Positions 1 through 8,521 of a stretch of DNA of 64,000 nt are shown one piece after another. Source of the DNA: Paracoccaceae bacterium. GTDB taxonomy: Bacteria; Pseudomonadota; Alphaproteobacteria; Rhodobacterales; Rhodobacteraceae. The stretch covers positions 96,278 through 160,277 of the forward strand of contig JABBAP010000011.1 in assembly GCA_018607905.1 (NCBI GenBank), written 5' to 3'. The position numbers and the translations under genes are program-made. The notes beneath the pieces are model-generated. The model ran no database searches. It saw nothing but the letters and a program-made list of their open reading frames with translations, and was not told where the DNA came from. Position 1 is the stretch's first letter; each line of letters starts with the position of its first letter.

Positions 1-52
1 GCAAAATTCCTGCAAAACCCGACGCAACACGGGAAACGAAAGGGCACAAAAA

Positions 53-187
53 ATGGCCAACCACGAACACGGTAAAATGGACACCTCCGCACAAGAAGTT
101 GTTTTTGACGGATTCATCAAATGGTCGATCCGCATCGGCGTCGCATCTATCTGCGTTCTCATTTTTCTAGCTATTTTTAATTCTTGA
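53..187 (+). CDS. aa3-type cytochrome c oxidase subunit IV
   Basis: A 44-residue protein with one C-terminal membrane segment (about residues 22-42) and a short charged N-terminus that begins MANHEHGKMD. Short proteins of this pattern are the bacterial aa3 oxidase subunit IV (COX4_pro_2 family), a small accessory subunit of the terminal oxidase in the inner membrane. The start is an ATG behind an AAAGGG ribosome site. No other oxidase gene is visible in the window. The identification rests on length, the HxHGxMD signature and the single membrane helix. Confidence 0.8.
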   Translation: MANHEHGKMDTSAQEVVFDGFIKWSIRIGVASICVLIFLAIFNS

Positions 188-227
188 TAAAAACGGGCGC
201 GAAAACCGCGCCTTTGGGTGGGGATTT

Positions 228-803
228 ATGACCTTTTTTCGCGCAATTTTGCTTGTCATCATGGCAACGACTATTTCTGCTTGTGGTGGCCAATCTGTCT
301 GGGCCCCTGACGAAGCCGTTCAAAAAGCCCGCTACGACAGCCCAGAACCCGCTTACCTGATGCTCAAAACCATGATCAGCAATCGGACAGGGTCCGGGGG
401 CCATGCGGCGTTAACAATTAACGCCAGTCAAACCGTGATGTACGATCCCGCAGGTCGCTGGACGCATCCATTGGGCCCAGAACGCAATGATGTTGTGTTT
501 GGCATGTTTCCAAAACTCGAAAGCAATTACGATCTTTGGCATGCACGCGACACCCATCACGTCGTAAATCAGAAAATCTATGTTTCAGACGCCGTTGCAG
601 AAAAAGCGTTGCGCCTTGCACTGGCTGCCGGTCCGTCGCTAGACGCGCAATGCACGCTTAACATCTCCGGCTTGCTGCTCCAACTTGAAGGGTTCTCCAG
701 TCTAAAGCGGACCTATTTCCCAGCCAAGTTGATGAAAGAATTCGCAAAATTACCGAGCGTTCAAACCACCAAAGTTTACGACACCGACACTGGCAATAAT
801 TAA
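228..803 (+). CDS. putative lipoprotein, unknown function
   Basis: A 191-residue protein that begins with a hydrophobic signal ending in ISAC (Cys19), a plausible lipobox, so it is probably lipid-anchored. The mature part shows no motif I can assign. It contains an HAAL stretch and two cysteines that could pair. It follows the oxidase subunit on the same strand and is closed by a strong hairpin terminator. Similar proteins occur as hypothetical lipoproteins in related bacteria, but I do not know a function. Confidence 0.75.
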   Translation: MTFFRAILLVIMATTISACGGQSVWAPDEAVQKARYDSPEPAYLMLKTMISNRTGSGGHAALTINASQTVMYDPAGRWTHPLGPERNDVVFGMFPKLESNYDLWHARDTHHVVNQKIYVSDAVAEKALRLALAAGPSLDAQCTLNISGLLLQLEGFSSLKRTYFPAKLMKEFAKLPSVQTTKVYDTDTGNN

Positions 804-831
804 CGATTGGCCAACGGGCCTACCAAAAAAT

Positions 832-867
832 AACCCGCACTAAGCTGTCTGCTTGTGCGGGTTTTTT
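832..867. terminator. bidirectional intrinsic terminator
   Basis: A perfect 9-bp stem, AACCCGCAC paired with GTGCGGGTT, is followed on the + strand by a T run. On the - strand it is followed by TTATTTTTT. It lies between the convergent lipoprotein gene and the carboxypeptidase gene and can serve both. Confidence 0.85.
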
Positions 868-886
868 CGTATCTATCTGGCCGTTG

Positions 887-2257
887 CTACGACCCTGGCC
901 CAACAGGGAAACAGGGCGCATTCCGTGCACGCAATCGTGCGCAAGCCATGTTCGCATCCGCTTGGTTCAAACCAACGAACCGCGCGCGAAACTTTTTGTA
1001 TCCGTTCACGGTCGCATAATCGATGCGCCGTTCTGATCCTTCAAGCGATTGCAACTCGCGCAATGCTGTTTGCAACAGGGCTTTCTCGGCTTGATGACGG
1101 TTTGAAAACGCACCGACCTGAACGGCCCAATACCGATTGCCCGCCGTGGACACACGGGTCACAACGCGCAAAGGTTGCTCGTTCGCGGCGGCCGCAGCGA
1201 TAGTTTGCTGCTGCGCATTTGCCACTTTCACAACACCGTTCGCAGTTGCTTCGCGGTTGGCCGCCAAGACAGCTTCTTGAATGGCCTTCAGCTGACCTTG
1301 GGCCACTAAAGTTCCAGTTGCTGCACCTTTACGTGCCTTTGGTCGTGGGCTTTTCTTTACAGCGCCGGTCGATGTAACTCTGATCGTTTTCGCGCCAGAA
1401 CTACCCAAATTTACTGCAGCAGGCTTGCGCACCGCCACCCGGGTTGCTGAACGCTCAAACCCCATATCCAACAACTCTGCCACGCGTGCATTGCGCCAAG
1501 CGGATGTTTTTCCACCAAACACGGTTGCGATCACACGTTTTGGGCCACGCTCCGCAGAGGCCACAAGGTTAAACCCAGCCGCATTTGTGAAGCCCGTTTT
1601 GATACCGTCCGCACCGCGATAGGCGCTCAACAATTTGCGGTTTGTGTTCGCAACATCGCGCACACCTGCATAGGTCGATTTGCGTGCAAACAGGTTATAG
1701 TAATCCGGAAAATCGTAAAACAGACGTCGCCCAAGCAATGTCATGTCGCGCGCGGTTGAAAGATGGCCCGATTGGGTCAGCCCATGCGCATTTTTAAACG
1801 TGGAATTCTTCATACCCAGGGACCGCGCCGTGCGTGTCATCCGCTTTGCGAACTCTGCTTCAGACCCAGAAATCGCTTCGCCAAGGGCCGTTGCTGCATC
1901 ATTTGCAGATTTAACAGCCGCGGCTCGGATCAGATACCGCAGCGCGATTTTTTGCCCCGGCTTAAGCCCCAGCTTGCTCGGTGGCTCACTGGCGGCATGA
2001 CGCGAAATCTTGATCGATTTGTTGAGGCTAATTTCGCCCCGTTCAATCGCGTCAAAGACCACGTACAGGGTCATCATCTTGGTTAAAGAAGCGGGATGCA
2101 GTCGCGCATCCGCGTTACGCGCGTGTAAAACCTTGCCAGTTCTTGCGTCCACAACCACCGCTGCATAGGGGGCTGCTTGTGCAAAAGATCCGCCAAAGAT
2201 CGCACATAAAATGAAACTTAGGGCACAAAATGCCCGTACTGCTGCTGCGATTCGCAT
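887..2257 (-). CDS. D-alanyl-D-alanine carboxypeptidase with SPOR domain
   Basis: A 456-residue periplasmic penicillin-binding enzyme that trims the terminal D-Ala of peptidoglycan stem peptides. A signal peptide ends near AQA (residue 29). The three serine-peptidase motifs are present: SLTK (57-60), SAN (117-119) and KTG (220-222). A linker rich in Ala, Lys and Thr leads to a C-terminal SPOR domain (about 370-450), which binds denuded glycan at the division site. The SPOR fusion suggests action at the septum. It is transcribed divergently from clpS across a 322-bp gap. Confidence 0.93.
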   Translation of the reverse strand: MRIAAAVRAFCALSFILCAIFGGSFAQAAPYAAVVVDARTGKVLHARNADARLHPASLTKMMTLYVVFDAIERGEISLNKSIKISRHAASEPPSKLGLKPGQKIALRYLIRAAAVKSANDAATALGEAISGSEAEFAKRMTRTARSLGMKNSTFKNAHGLTQSGHLSTARDMTLLGRRLFYDFPDYYNLFARKSTYAGVRDVANTNRKLLSAYRGADGIKTGFTNAAGFNLVASAERGPKRVIATVFGGKTSAWRNARVAELLDMGFERSATRVAVRKPAAVNLGSSGAKTIRVTSTGAVKKSPRPKARKGAATGTLVAQGQLKAIQEAVLAANREATANGVVKVANAQQQTIAAAAANEQPLRVVTRVSTAGNRYWAVQVGAFSNRHQAEKALLQTALRELQSLEGSERRIDYATVNGYKKFRARFVGLNQADANMACARLRARNAPCFPVGPGS

Positions 2258-2579
2258 CGGTTCTCCGACGTCCGTAATTAAAACTGCCTCGTCACCGTTT
2301 ACGGTGTTTTGATTAAAATTAAGCTATCACACACATCTAAATCGTAAAAACCTATTATTATCAAAGGCTAGGACGGTGTCACCGTTGCAACACTACACTA
2401 AATGGGGGATTTTTGGCCCGACCAAACACAAGGTATTGTGGTTTTCCAAACGGTTTCAAACAAAAATTACACAAATTGGGTATAATTTTCTTAGGTATCG
2501 TCCCCATATTCCGCCCCTTTTTTCTTTCCTCAGAAACGCTATATAGTGGCACTGTAGTTAACCAAATCAGACGCTGACA
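2258..2579. promoter_or_regulatory. divergent intergenic region, carboxypeptidase / clpS
   Basis: This AT-rich 322-bp gap holds no gene. It contains two inverted repeats built from the same half-site. CACCGT-TT-ACGGTG is at 2293-2306 and ACGGTG-T-CACCGT is at 2373-2385. Both include the string GTCACCGTT. A consensus -10 hexamer TATAAT lies at 2481-2486 on the + strand, without a clear -35, and may be the clpS promoter. Regulator and promoter assignments are inference. Confidence 0.4.
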
Positions 2580-2930
2580 ATGCATTCACCACTAACACCC
2601 TGTGCGCAAAACGACGATAACGACGCTGGCTCTGACGGCGACACGACTTTGGCAACCAAGCCAAAAGAAAAGACCCAGCGCCCACCGCTCTACAAAGTTA
2701 TGCTTCTAAACGACGATTACACGCCGATGGAATTTGTCATCGTCGTTCTTGAGCGATATTTCGGCATTGGCCACGCAGGCGCGGTTGAATTGATGCTGAC
2801 CGTTCACAAAAAGGGCCTCGCCGTTGTTGGGGTGTTCAGCCACGAAATCGCTGAAACCAAAGTCATGCAAGTGATGGAAGCCGCACGTCAGCACGAACAT
2901 CCACTGCAATGCACGATGGAAAAGGAATAG
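2580..2930 (+). CDS. clpS: ATP-dependent Clp protease adaptor ClpS
   Basis: A 116-residue adaptor that hands N-degron substrates to the ClpAP protease in the cytoplasm. A variable acidic N-terminal arm (1-35) precedes the conserved core. The core shows the N-degron pocket residues in NDDYTPMEF (Asn44, Asp45, Asp46, Met50) and His76 in the VHKKG loop. The ending CTMEKE is typical of the family. No clpA follows; the next gene, 18 bp on, is a methyltransferase. Confidence 0.95.
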   Translation: MHSPLTPCAQNDDNDAGSDGDTTLATKPKEKTQRPPLYKVMLLNDDYTPMEFVIVVLERYFGIGHAGAVELMLTVHKKGLAVVGVFSHEIAETKVMQVMEAARQHEHPLQCTMEKE

Positions 2931-2948
2931 GCGCACTCCGCCGCAATC

Positions 2949-3947
2949 ATGGCCATTCATCCCCGCTTAATGCTACCTTTTGAGGATGGCACCGTCACTC
3001 TGCCTGAAGGCGGCACATTTGCCATTTTCAACGCCCACGGCATCTACCCTGATCTGCCTAAAGACGACATCACCTGCCTTCAAGGGTTCTACCCGTCCCA
3101 CATCGGGCTTCAAAACGCGGGCTACGTGGTCACGACGCACCCCCCCAGCGCCGCTGATACCGCGATCGTCCACATCACCCGATCAAAGGACGAAACCCGC
3201 GCATTGGTCGCGCAAGCCTTTGAAATATTGCCCGTCGGCGGCCAACTCCTGATTGATGGCTCCAAGACCGATGGCATCGAAAGCCTTCTGAAGGAATCCA
3301 AAAAACGCACCTCGGTTCACGGCCAAATATCCAAAGCACACGGCAAAATATTTTGGCTCTCCAAAGACAGCAACGTGAACCCTTTTGCCGAATGGGCGTC
3401 AGCAACACAGCCCAAAAAGAACGCAGATGGCTGGCACACATCCGCGGGGGTTTTCTCCTCTGACGGCATTGATCCGGGCTCTGCAGAGCTCGTTCCGACA
3501 TTCGCCAAATCCCTAAAAGGCAAAATCGCGGACCTTGGCGCAGGCTGGGGCTGGCTCGCCGCGCAGGCCCTTGAAACCTGCCCCGCGATCGACCAGCTCG
3601 ACCTCATCGAGGCGGAACACGCCGCGTTAGTCTGCGCCCGCCTAAACGTCACCGATCCACGCGCCACGTTTCACTGGACAGACGCCACAAAACCCACAAC
3701 CAAAAACAGCTATGACGCGATCATCATGAACCCGCCGTTCCACGTCGGGCGCAAAGCCGACCCATCTTTGGGGCGCGCCTTCATCCATTCTGCTGCGACG
3801 CTGTTAAAACCAACGGGCCAAATGTTCCTCGTGGCAAACCGCCAATTGGCCTATGAAGCAACGCTAGACACCTGTTTCAACCGTTGGGAAGTTTTGTCCC
3901 AAACCCCGCGCTACAAAATCATTCACGCGCGCAAACCCAAACTTTAA
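2949..3947 (+). CDS. RsmC-like class I SAM-dependent methyltransferase
   Basis: A 332-residue protein with a degenerate N-terminal methyltransferase-like half and a catalytic C-terminal half, the layout of RsmC, which methylates G1207 of 16S rRNA. The SAM-binding motif DLGAGWGWL starts at residue 195. The catalytic NPPF motif is at 261-264. RsmC-type rRNA guanine-N2 methylation is therefore the likely role; the exact target base is inferred from the family. A second in-frame Met seven codons downstream could also be the start, and neither has a strong ribosome site. Confidence 0.8.
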   Translation: MAIHPRLMLPFEDGTVTLPEGGTFAIFNAHGIYPDLPKDDITCLQGFYPSHIGLQNAGYVVTTHPPSAADTAIVHITRSKDETRALVAQAFEILPVGGQLLIDGSKTDGIESLLKESKKRTSVHGQISKAHGKIFWLSKDSNVNPFAEWASATQPKKNADGWHTSAGVFSSDGIDPGSAELVPTFAKSLKGKIADLGAGWGWLAAQALETCPAIDQLDLIEAEHAALVCARLNVTDPRATFHWTDATKPTTKNSYDAIIMNPPFHVGRKADPSLGRAFIHSAATLLKPTGQMFLVANRQLAYEATLDTCFNRWEVLSQTPRYKIIHARKPKL

Positions 3948-4005
3948 AACCTCATTTTGCGCCGCACTGTTATAGTCGGAGCAGAATCAGCAAAGGCCAC
4001 CATCC

Positions 4006-4812
4006 ATGTCTTTTTCGCTAGAAGGTAAAACCGCTATTATCACTGGGGCGGCCAACGGTGTCGGGCTGGAAATAGCGCGGCATTTCTCTGATCACGGGGC
4101 AAATGTGATGCTGGTGGATATGGACGAGACCAAACTTCAAGCCGAAGCAGACTCGATCGACGGCAACGGCGATAACGTCCGCTATTTCGCAGGCGATTTG
4201 CGTAAAAAACTGACCGTCGCAAACCTTCTGTCTGCAACCATCGACGCATTTGACGGCATCGACATTCTGATCAACGCCAGCCGACAAGTCCTTCCGTCCA
4301 ATCCGCTCGATGCCCGTGATGATCACTTCGAAGAGCTGTTCCAGCAAAACGTGCTCGCCAACCTGCGCGTCACACAAGCTGTCGCGAAGCGCTTTATCTC
4401 ACAAGAAAAAGCAGCAACATCAGAAGGCAGCATCGGCGCGGTCGTGAACCTCAGTTCCATCGCCTCAGATCGCACACACGCCGAACTGCTCGCCTATTCC
4501 GTAGCTTGCGCCGCCCTTAACCAAATGACCCGCTCGCTGGCCGTAGCTTTTGCCGATCAACGCATCCGCGTGAACGCAATCGCCATCGGATCGGTTATGT
4601 CTGCCTCGCTGCAAGCCCGCCTCAAAGATGACCTCGACGTGCGGGCAGCAACCCTTGCCGCAACACCCCTTGGACGTATCGCCGAGGCCCGCGAAGTGGC
4701 AGAAACCGCGCAGTTCCTTGCAACAGACGCATCTGGGTTTATCACAGGTCAAATCATCACAGTCGACGGTGGTCGGTCTTTGATTGACCCGTTAGAAGCC
4801 GCTGCGCACTAA
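4006..4812 (+). CDS. SDR-family protein lacking the catalytic lysine
   Basis: A 268-residue short-chain dehydrogenase/reductase fold. The nucleotide-binding TGxxxGxG motif is intact (Thr13-Gly20), and Ser150/Ser151 sit where the catalytic serine is expected. The active-site YxxxK reads Y164-S-V-A-C168, so Cys replaces Lys, and the usual NNAG motif reads NASR. It should bind a dinucleotide but may not be a normal oxidoreductase. The stop overlaps the convergent transporter gene by 4 bp. Substrate unknown. Confidence 0.8.
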   Translation: MSFSLEGKTAIITGAANGVGLEIARHFSDHGANVMLVDMDETKLQAEADSIDGNGDNVRYFAGDLRKKLTVANLLSATIDAFDGIDILINASRQVLPSNPLDARDDHFEELFQQNVLANLRVTQAVAKRFISQEKAATSEGSIGAVVNLSSIASDRTHAELLAYSVACAALNQMTRSLAVAFADQRIRVNAIAIGSVMSASLQARLKDDLDVRAATLAATPLGRIAEAREVAETAQFLATDASGFITGQIITVDGGRSLIDPLEAAAH

Positions 4813-5771
4813 CGCCGGCCAGCCACCCGCTTGGCCGAAGGTTTGCCACCCAATTTCGCCTCGCGCAGCGCTACAAAAATCCCCGATCCTGCAATCAATA
4901 GAATGCCGATCCACGTGGTCCACACCGGCCACTCCCCCCAGATCACAATGCCCCAGAACACGGCCAACAACAGCGCGGTATATTCAAACGGCGCCACCAA
5001 CCCTGCGTCCGTGCCGCGATAGGCTTGGCTGATCAAATAACCAGCACAGGCACTTACGGCCCCAAGTGCCAACATAATCACGCCGTCCCACAGCGGCGGC
5101 ATCAACCAAGGGCGCAAGAAAAACTCCAGTGCTTCGTTATCCGATCCAGAATACCGCCCATCCCCAAGGCTCAACGCTAAAATCCCAGTCACGATCATGA
5201 ACGTCAGCTGGATATAAAAAGACATCGTAGACGCCCGTTCACTCATCCCAGTGTAGCGCGTCATGGTTTGCAGCCCCGCATAGGCCAGTGCCGCAATCGC
5301 AGGCAGTAACGCCACGGCGCTAAACCCAGCCCCCGTCGGCTGCACAACAATGATCACCCCGATCAGCCCCACAACAACCGCGATCCAACGACGAAACCCG
5401 ACAACTTCGCCCAGCACCACCACCGATAACCCTGTGATAAACAACGGCGCCACAAAGAAAATCGCCGATGCATCCGCCAAAGGCATCGCGGCAATCCCCG
5501 CAAAAAATGCCGAGTTTGCAATCACCACACAGATACCGCGCAAAACGTGGATCATCGGGCGGCGGGTTTTTAGGGCTGCCCAGCCCCCATCCAACGGCAT
5601 GATCACCATTAATGTAATCAACAACGCTACGGCCGCGCGCACAAAGACAATCTCATGCAACGGGTAAGCGCCACTTAAAAACTTGATCGAAAGATCGTTC
5701 AGGGAAAAGAAAACTGTCGCCCCCAGCGCGCACGATATTCCAACAGCTGCACTGCGTTCTGCCGTGACCAT
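4809..5771 (-). CDS. DMT-superfamily transporter (EamA)
   Basis: A 320-residue inner-membrane protein with about ten hydrophobic helices arranged as two EamA repeats, typical of drug/metabolite transporters. The N-terminal helix carries SLNDLSIKF, as in RhaT/EamA-like exporters. The substrate cannot be told from sequence. It is one of three EamA-type transporters in this window. No operon partner is visible; trcR lies upstream on the same strand but ends at a terminator. Confidence 0.85.
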   Translation of the reverse strand: MVTAERSAAVGISCALGATVFFSLNDLSIKFLSGAYPLHEIVFVRAAVALLITLMVIMPLDGGWAALKTRRPMIHVLRGICVVIANSAFFAGIAAMPLADASAIFFVAPLFITGLSVVVLGEVVGFRRWIAVVVGLIGVIIVVQPTGAGFSAVALLPAIAALAYAGLQTMTRYTGMSERASTMSFYIQLTFMIVTGILALSLGDGRYSGSDNEALEFFLRPWLMPPLWDGVIMLALGAVSACAGYLISQAYRGTDAGLVAPFEYTALLLAVFWGIVIWGEWPVWTTWIGILLIAGSGIFVALREAKLGGKPSAKRVAGRR

Positions 5772-5862
5772 GTAACGTCCAGTCTGATTTGAAGAATGCA
5801 GAAATTCTGCATCTACGATCAGCTTACGCAGCCTGCCAGCCCAAATCTAGGACAAAAGCGAC

Positions 5863-5890
5863 AAAAAAACCCGGCACAAAGGCCGGGTTT
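5863..5890 (-). terminator. intrinsic terminator of trcR
   Basis: Read on the - strand, AAACCCGGC and GCCGGGTTT form a 9-bp stem with a 6-nt loop, followed by a run of seven T. It lies 20 bp beyond the trcR stop. Confidence 0.88.
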
Positions 5891-5910
5891 CAAAACGCGA
5901 TGTAGGTCGC

Positions 5911-6651
5911 TTATTTTTCGTCGTCGTCCCCGCCGCCTTTTGGCAGGTTGAACAGGCTTTCTGCATCCACGATCGGTTCTTCTTTTTCTTCAGGCGCATC
6001 GCCCAAAGTGAACGTCTCCAGACCCGCCATGTTTGATGGCATTTTTGGCTCTGTATCCATGTGCAACGATTGCTCTGTGGAGACCAGCTTCAAACGCTCT
6101 TCGTCAGAAATGGCTGTGCCATCTTTGGCTGCTTTCGCTGCTGCTTTGGCAACCGCTGCGTCCAATTCCAACTGCTTACACAGACCCAGCGCAACAGGAT
6201 CAATCGGCTGAATGTTGGCAATGTTCCAGTGCGTGCGATCACGCATCGCAACGATTGTCGGCTTGGTAGTGCCAACCAGCTTTGAAATCTGACCATCCGT
6301 CAGCTCTGGGTGGAATTTAACCAACCACAGAATGGACGCAGGGCGATCTTGTCGCTTGGACAGCGGCGTATAGCGTGGACCACGGCGTTTTTGCTCACCG
6401 TCGGCGGCTGGATTGTGCTTTAGCGCCAACTTATGGCGTGGGCTGTTTTGCCCCGCGTCAATCTCGTCTTGGGTCAGTTGATTGTTGGCAATCGGGTCAA
6501 ACCCTTTGATGCCTTGGCCAACTTCGCCGTCCGCAATGCCGTTCACTTCCAGCTCGTGCAAACCACAGAAATCTGCAATCTGCTTAAAGCTCAGCGTCGT
6601 GTTATCAACCAACCAAACTGCGGTGGCCTTAGCCATGATAGGAAGCGCCAT
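5911..6651 (-). CDS. trcR: cell cycle transcriptional regulator TrcR (DUF1013)
   Basis: A 246-residue DNA-binding regulator of the DUF1013 family, conserved in alphaproteobacteria and annotated there as the cell-cycle regulator TrcR. It begins MALPIMAKATAVWL and carries two helix-turn-helix-like segments, one near QIADFCGL and one near DGQISKLVGTTKPTI. The acidic C-terminus ends in DDDEK. An ATG 15 bp upstream overlaps the GGAGGA ribosome site, so the start at 6651, seven bases after that site, is preferred. It is monocistronic, ending at its own terminator. Confidence 0.85.
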   Translation of the reverse strand: MALPIMAKATAVWLVDNTTLSFKQIADFCGLHELEVNGIADGEVGQGIKGFDPIANNQLTQDEIDAGQNSPRHKLALKHNPAADGEQKRRGPRYTPLSKRQDRPASILWLVKFHPELTDGQISKLVGTTKPTIVAMRDRTHWNIANIQPIDPVALGLCKQLELDAAVAKAAAKAAKDGTAISDEERLKLVSTEQSLHMDTEPKMPSNMAGLETFTLGDAPEEKEEPIVDAESLFNLPKGGGDDDEK

Positions 6652-6783
6652 GCCCCATTCCTCCAAATAAACCTCTCCCGCGCCGTAAAATCGGTTGCTA
6701 GGGCCGTGGCCTTCGCGAATTGCCGTTTCAGGTGGGGAATTCTACGCCTATATAGACAAGACTACTCTAAAGGAAAAGACCCA

Positions 6784-7416
6784 ATGATACGCATTTTTCT
6801 TGCCGCCCTTTTGCTTGGCTCCACAGCATCTGCCGAAGGCGAAAAACCGGGCGAATTTGAATACTACATCATGGCGCTTAGCTGGTCACCAAACTGGTGC
6901 GCGCTGGAAGGCGATCGCAAAGCCTCCCCGCAATGCGATTCCAGCCATGACCACGGCTGGATCCTGCATGGCCTGTGGCCCCAAAATGAACATCTTTGGC
7001 CGTCTTATTGCAAAACGAATGAACGCGCACCGCCCCGCGCCATGACCCGTGAAATGGCCGATATCATGGGCACAAAAGGCCTCGCTTGGCACCAATGGAA
7101 AAAGCACGGAACTTGCACAGGCCTGTCTGCTACCGATTATTTCGCCCTGTCACGCAAGGCTTACGACGCAATCAACCGCCCAGCACTTTTGCGCAAACTC
7201 AGCAAACCCGTAAAATTGCCCGCAAAAATCATCGAAGAAGCGTTCATGGAGGCAAACCCAGCCCTGCACGCAAATCAAATCACCATCACCTGCAAACAAC
7301 GCCACATCCAAGAGGCCCGTATTTGCCTCACAAAAGACCTCAAACTGCGCCAATGCGCCTTCCAAAGCGCTGGCGATTGCCGATTGAAAGATGCCACCCT
7401 AAACCCCATTCGGTAA
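6784..7416 (+). CDS. secreted ribonuclease T2 family protein
   Basis: A 210-residue protein with a clear signal peptide (cleavage near ASA, residue 17), so it acts in the periplasm or outside the cell. The first catalytic segment HGLWPQ holds His62. The second reads HQWKKHGTC with His108, so Gln104 stands where T2 enzymes usually have the catalytic Glu. Several cysteines could form disulfides. The start is chosen at the ATG behind AAGGA that opens the signal peptide; the frame stays open upstream but overlaps the divergent trcR. Expected role: scavenging or degrading RNA. Confidence 0.85.
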   Translation: MIRIFLAALLLGSTASAEGEKPGEFEYYIMALSWSPNWCALEGDRKASPQCDSSHDHGWILHGLWPQNEHLWPSYCKTNERAPPRAMTREMADIMGTKGLAWHQWKKHGTCTGLSATDYFALSRKAYDAINRPALLRKLSKPVKLPAKIIEEAFMEANPALHANQITITCKQRHIQEARICLTKDLKLRQCAFQSAGDCRLKDATLNPIR

Positions 7417-7511
7417 GGCGGCTTTAAGGCAGCTTGGGCACAAACTTCCCTTAAATGCGCCCTACTCACGCCCTCATCTTTCGTTAATTTTATTCAACTA
7501 GGTATTATTTT

Positions 7512-7528
7512 GACGCAATTTTTGCGTC
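7512..7528. promoter_or_regulatory. inverted repeat upstream of RTX-like gene
   Basis: GACGCAA-TTT-TTGCGTC is a perfect 7-bp dyad 18 bp before the calcium-binding protein start. It could be an operator or a hairpin in the leader. There is no terminator-like T run directly after it. Confidence 0.4.
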
Positions 7529-7546
7529 TTAACGAGTGGTAAAATT

Positions 7547-8518
7547 ATGTTGACTTATACGCTGGCACACATTGTGAATGCTCTGCTTTTCGCGGGCATC
7601 TTTGGCGCGACCTTCGTATTTAACGAAGACGATGAAAACTCAACATCCACCACGACCGCAAGCAACGACGACGGATTCCCAGAAGCAGTTACAGGGGGTG
7701 CTGGCGACGATATCTTAACCAGCGATGATCCGGATGGTGCGAACTTTATCGCAGGTGATGGCAACGACAGCATCACAGGTACCGAACAAGACGACACACT
7801 TCAGGCGGGCGAAGGCGACGATATCGCCGAAATGAACGGCGGCGATGATCGCGCCCTTGGCAAAGCAGGCAACGACACGTTGGATGGCGGCGCGGGCGAT
7901 GACACGTTGTTTGGCGGCGCTGATGACGATGTTTTGATTGGCGGAACGGGCGACGATACCCTGACGGGTGGCGAACAAAATGACACGTTGTTCGGTGGTA
8001 TCGGCGCAGACACGCTTGATGGCGGCGAAAACGACGACACCCTGTTTGGCGACGAAGGCGATGACATTTTATGGGGCTCTGCAGGCGAAGACACGCTTTA
8101 TGGCGGCGCGGGCGATGACATCTTGAATGGCGCGCAGGGCGGTATATCTCTCGATCTCGATGGCAATATTGACGGCGCGGATTCCCTATTTGGAGGTGTT
8201 GGCGACGATTCCTTCTTGCTCGGAGTTGGTGACGTGGCCGAAGGCGGCGAAGGCCTTGATACCTTTACCATCGACGACGCCGTGCAAGGCGAAGGCGTTA
8301 CCACGATAACCGATTTCACCCCAGCCGAAGATATGCTCCAGCTGGAATACACGCCAACAACAGATCCAGTTACAGGTGACGAAATCCCGCCCAACATCAC
8401 GGTGACCAATTTTGCAGATGGCACAGGCGCGTCGATCTCGATCAACGGCGTCGAAATGGCGCAAGTTACTGGCGCACAAGACCTTGACCCAGCGGATGTT
8501 TCTTTGGTGCCCGTCTAA
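7547..8518 (+). CDS. RTX-type calcium-binding repeat protein
   Basis: A 323-residue acidic protein. A hydrophobic N-terminal segment (about residues 5-25) is followed by about a dozen glycine/aspartate nonapeptide repeats of the GGxGxDxxx type (roughly 45-205), which bind Ca2+ in a beta-roll. A C-terminal domain (about 220-323) follows. RTX proteins are normally exported by type I secretion with a C-terminal signal. Here the hydrophobic N-terminus instead suggests membrane anchoring or Sec export. No type I transporter gene is nearby. Function unknown. Confidence 0.85.
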   Translation: MLTYTLAHIVNALLFAGIFGATFVFNEDDENSTSTTTASNDDGFPEAVTGGAGDDILTSDDPDGANFIAGDGNDSITGTEQDDTLQAGEGDDIAEMNGGDDRALGKAGNDTLDGGAGDDTLFGGADDDVLIGGTGDDTLTGGEQNDTLFGGIGADTLDGGENDDTLFGDEGDDILWGSAGEDTLYGGAGDDILNGAQGGISLDLDGNIDGADSLFGGVGDDSFLLGVGDVAEGGEGLDTFTIDDAVQGEGVTTITDFTPAEDMLQLEYTPTTDPVTGDEIPPNITVTNFADGTGASISINGVEMAQVTGAQDLDPADVSLVPV

Positions 8519-8521
8519 GCC

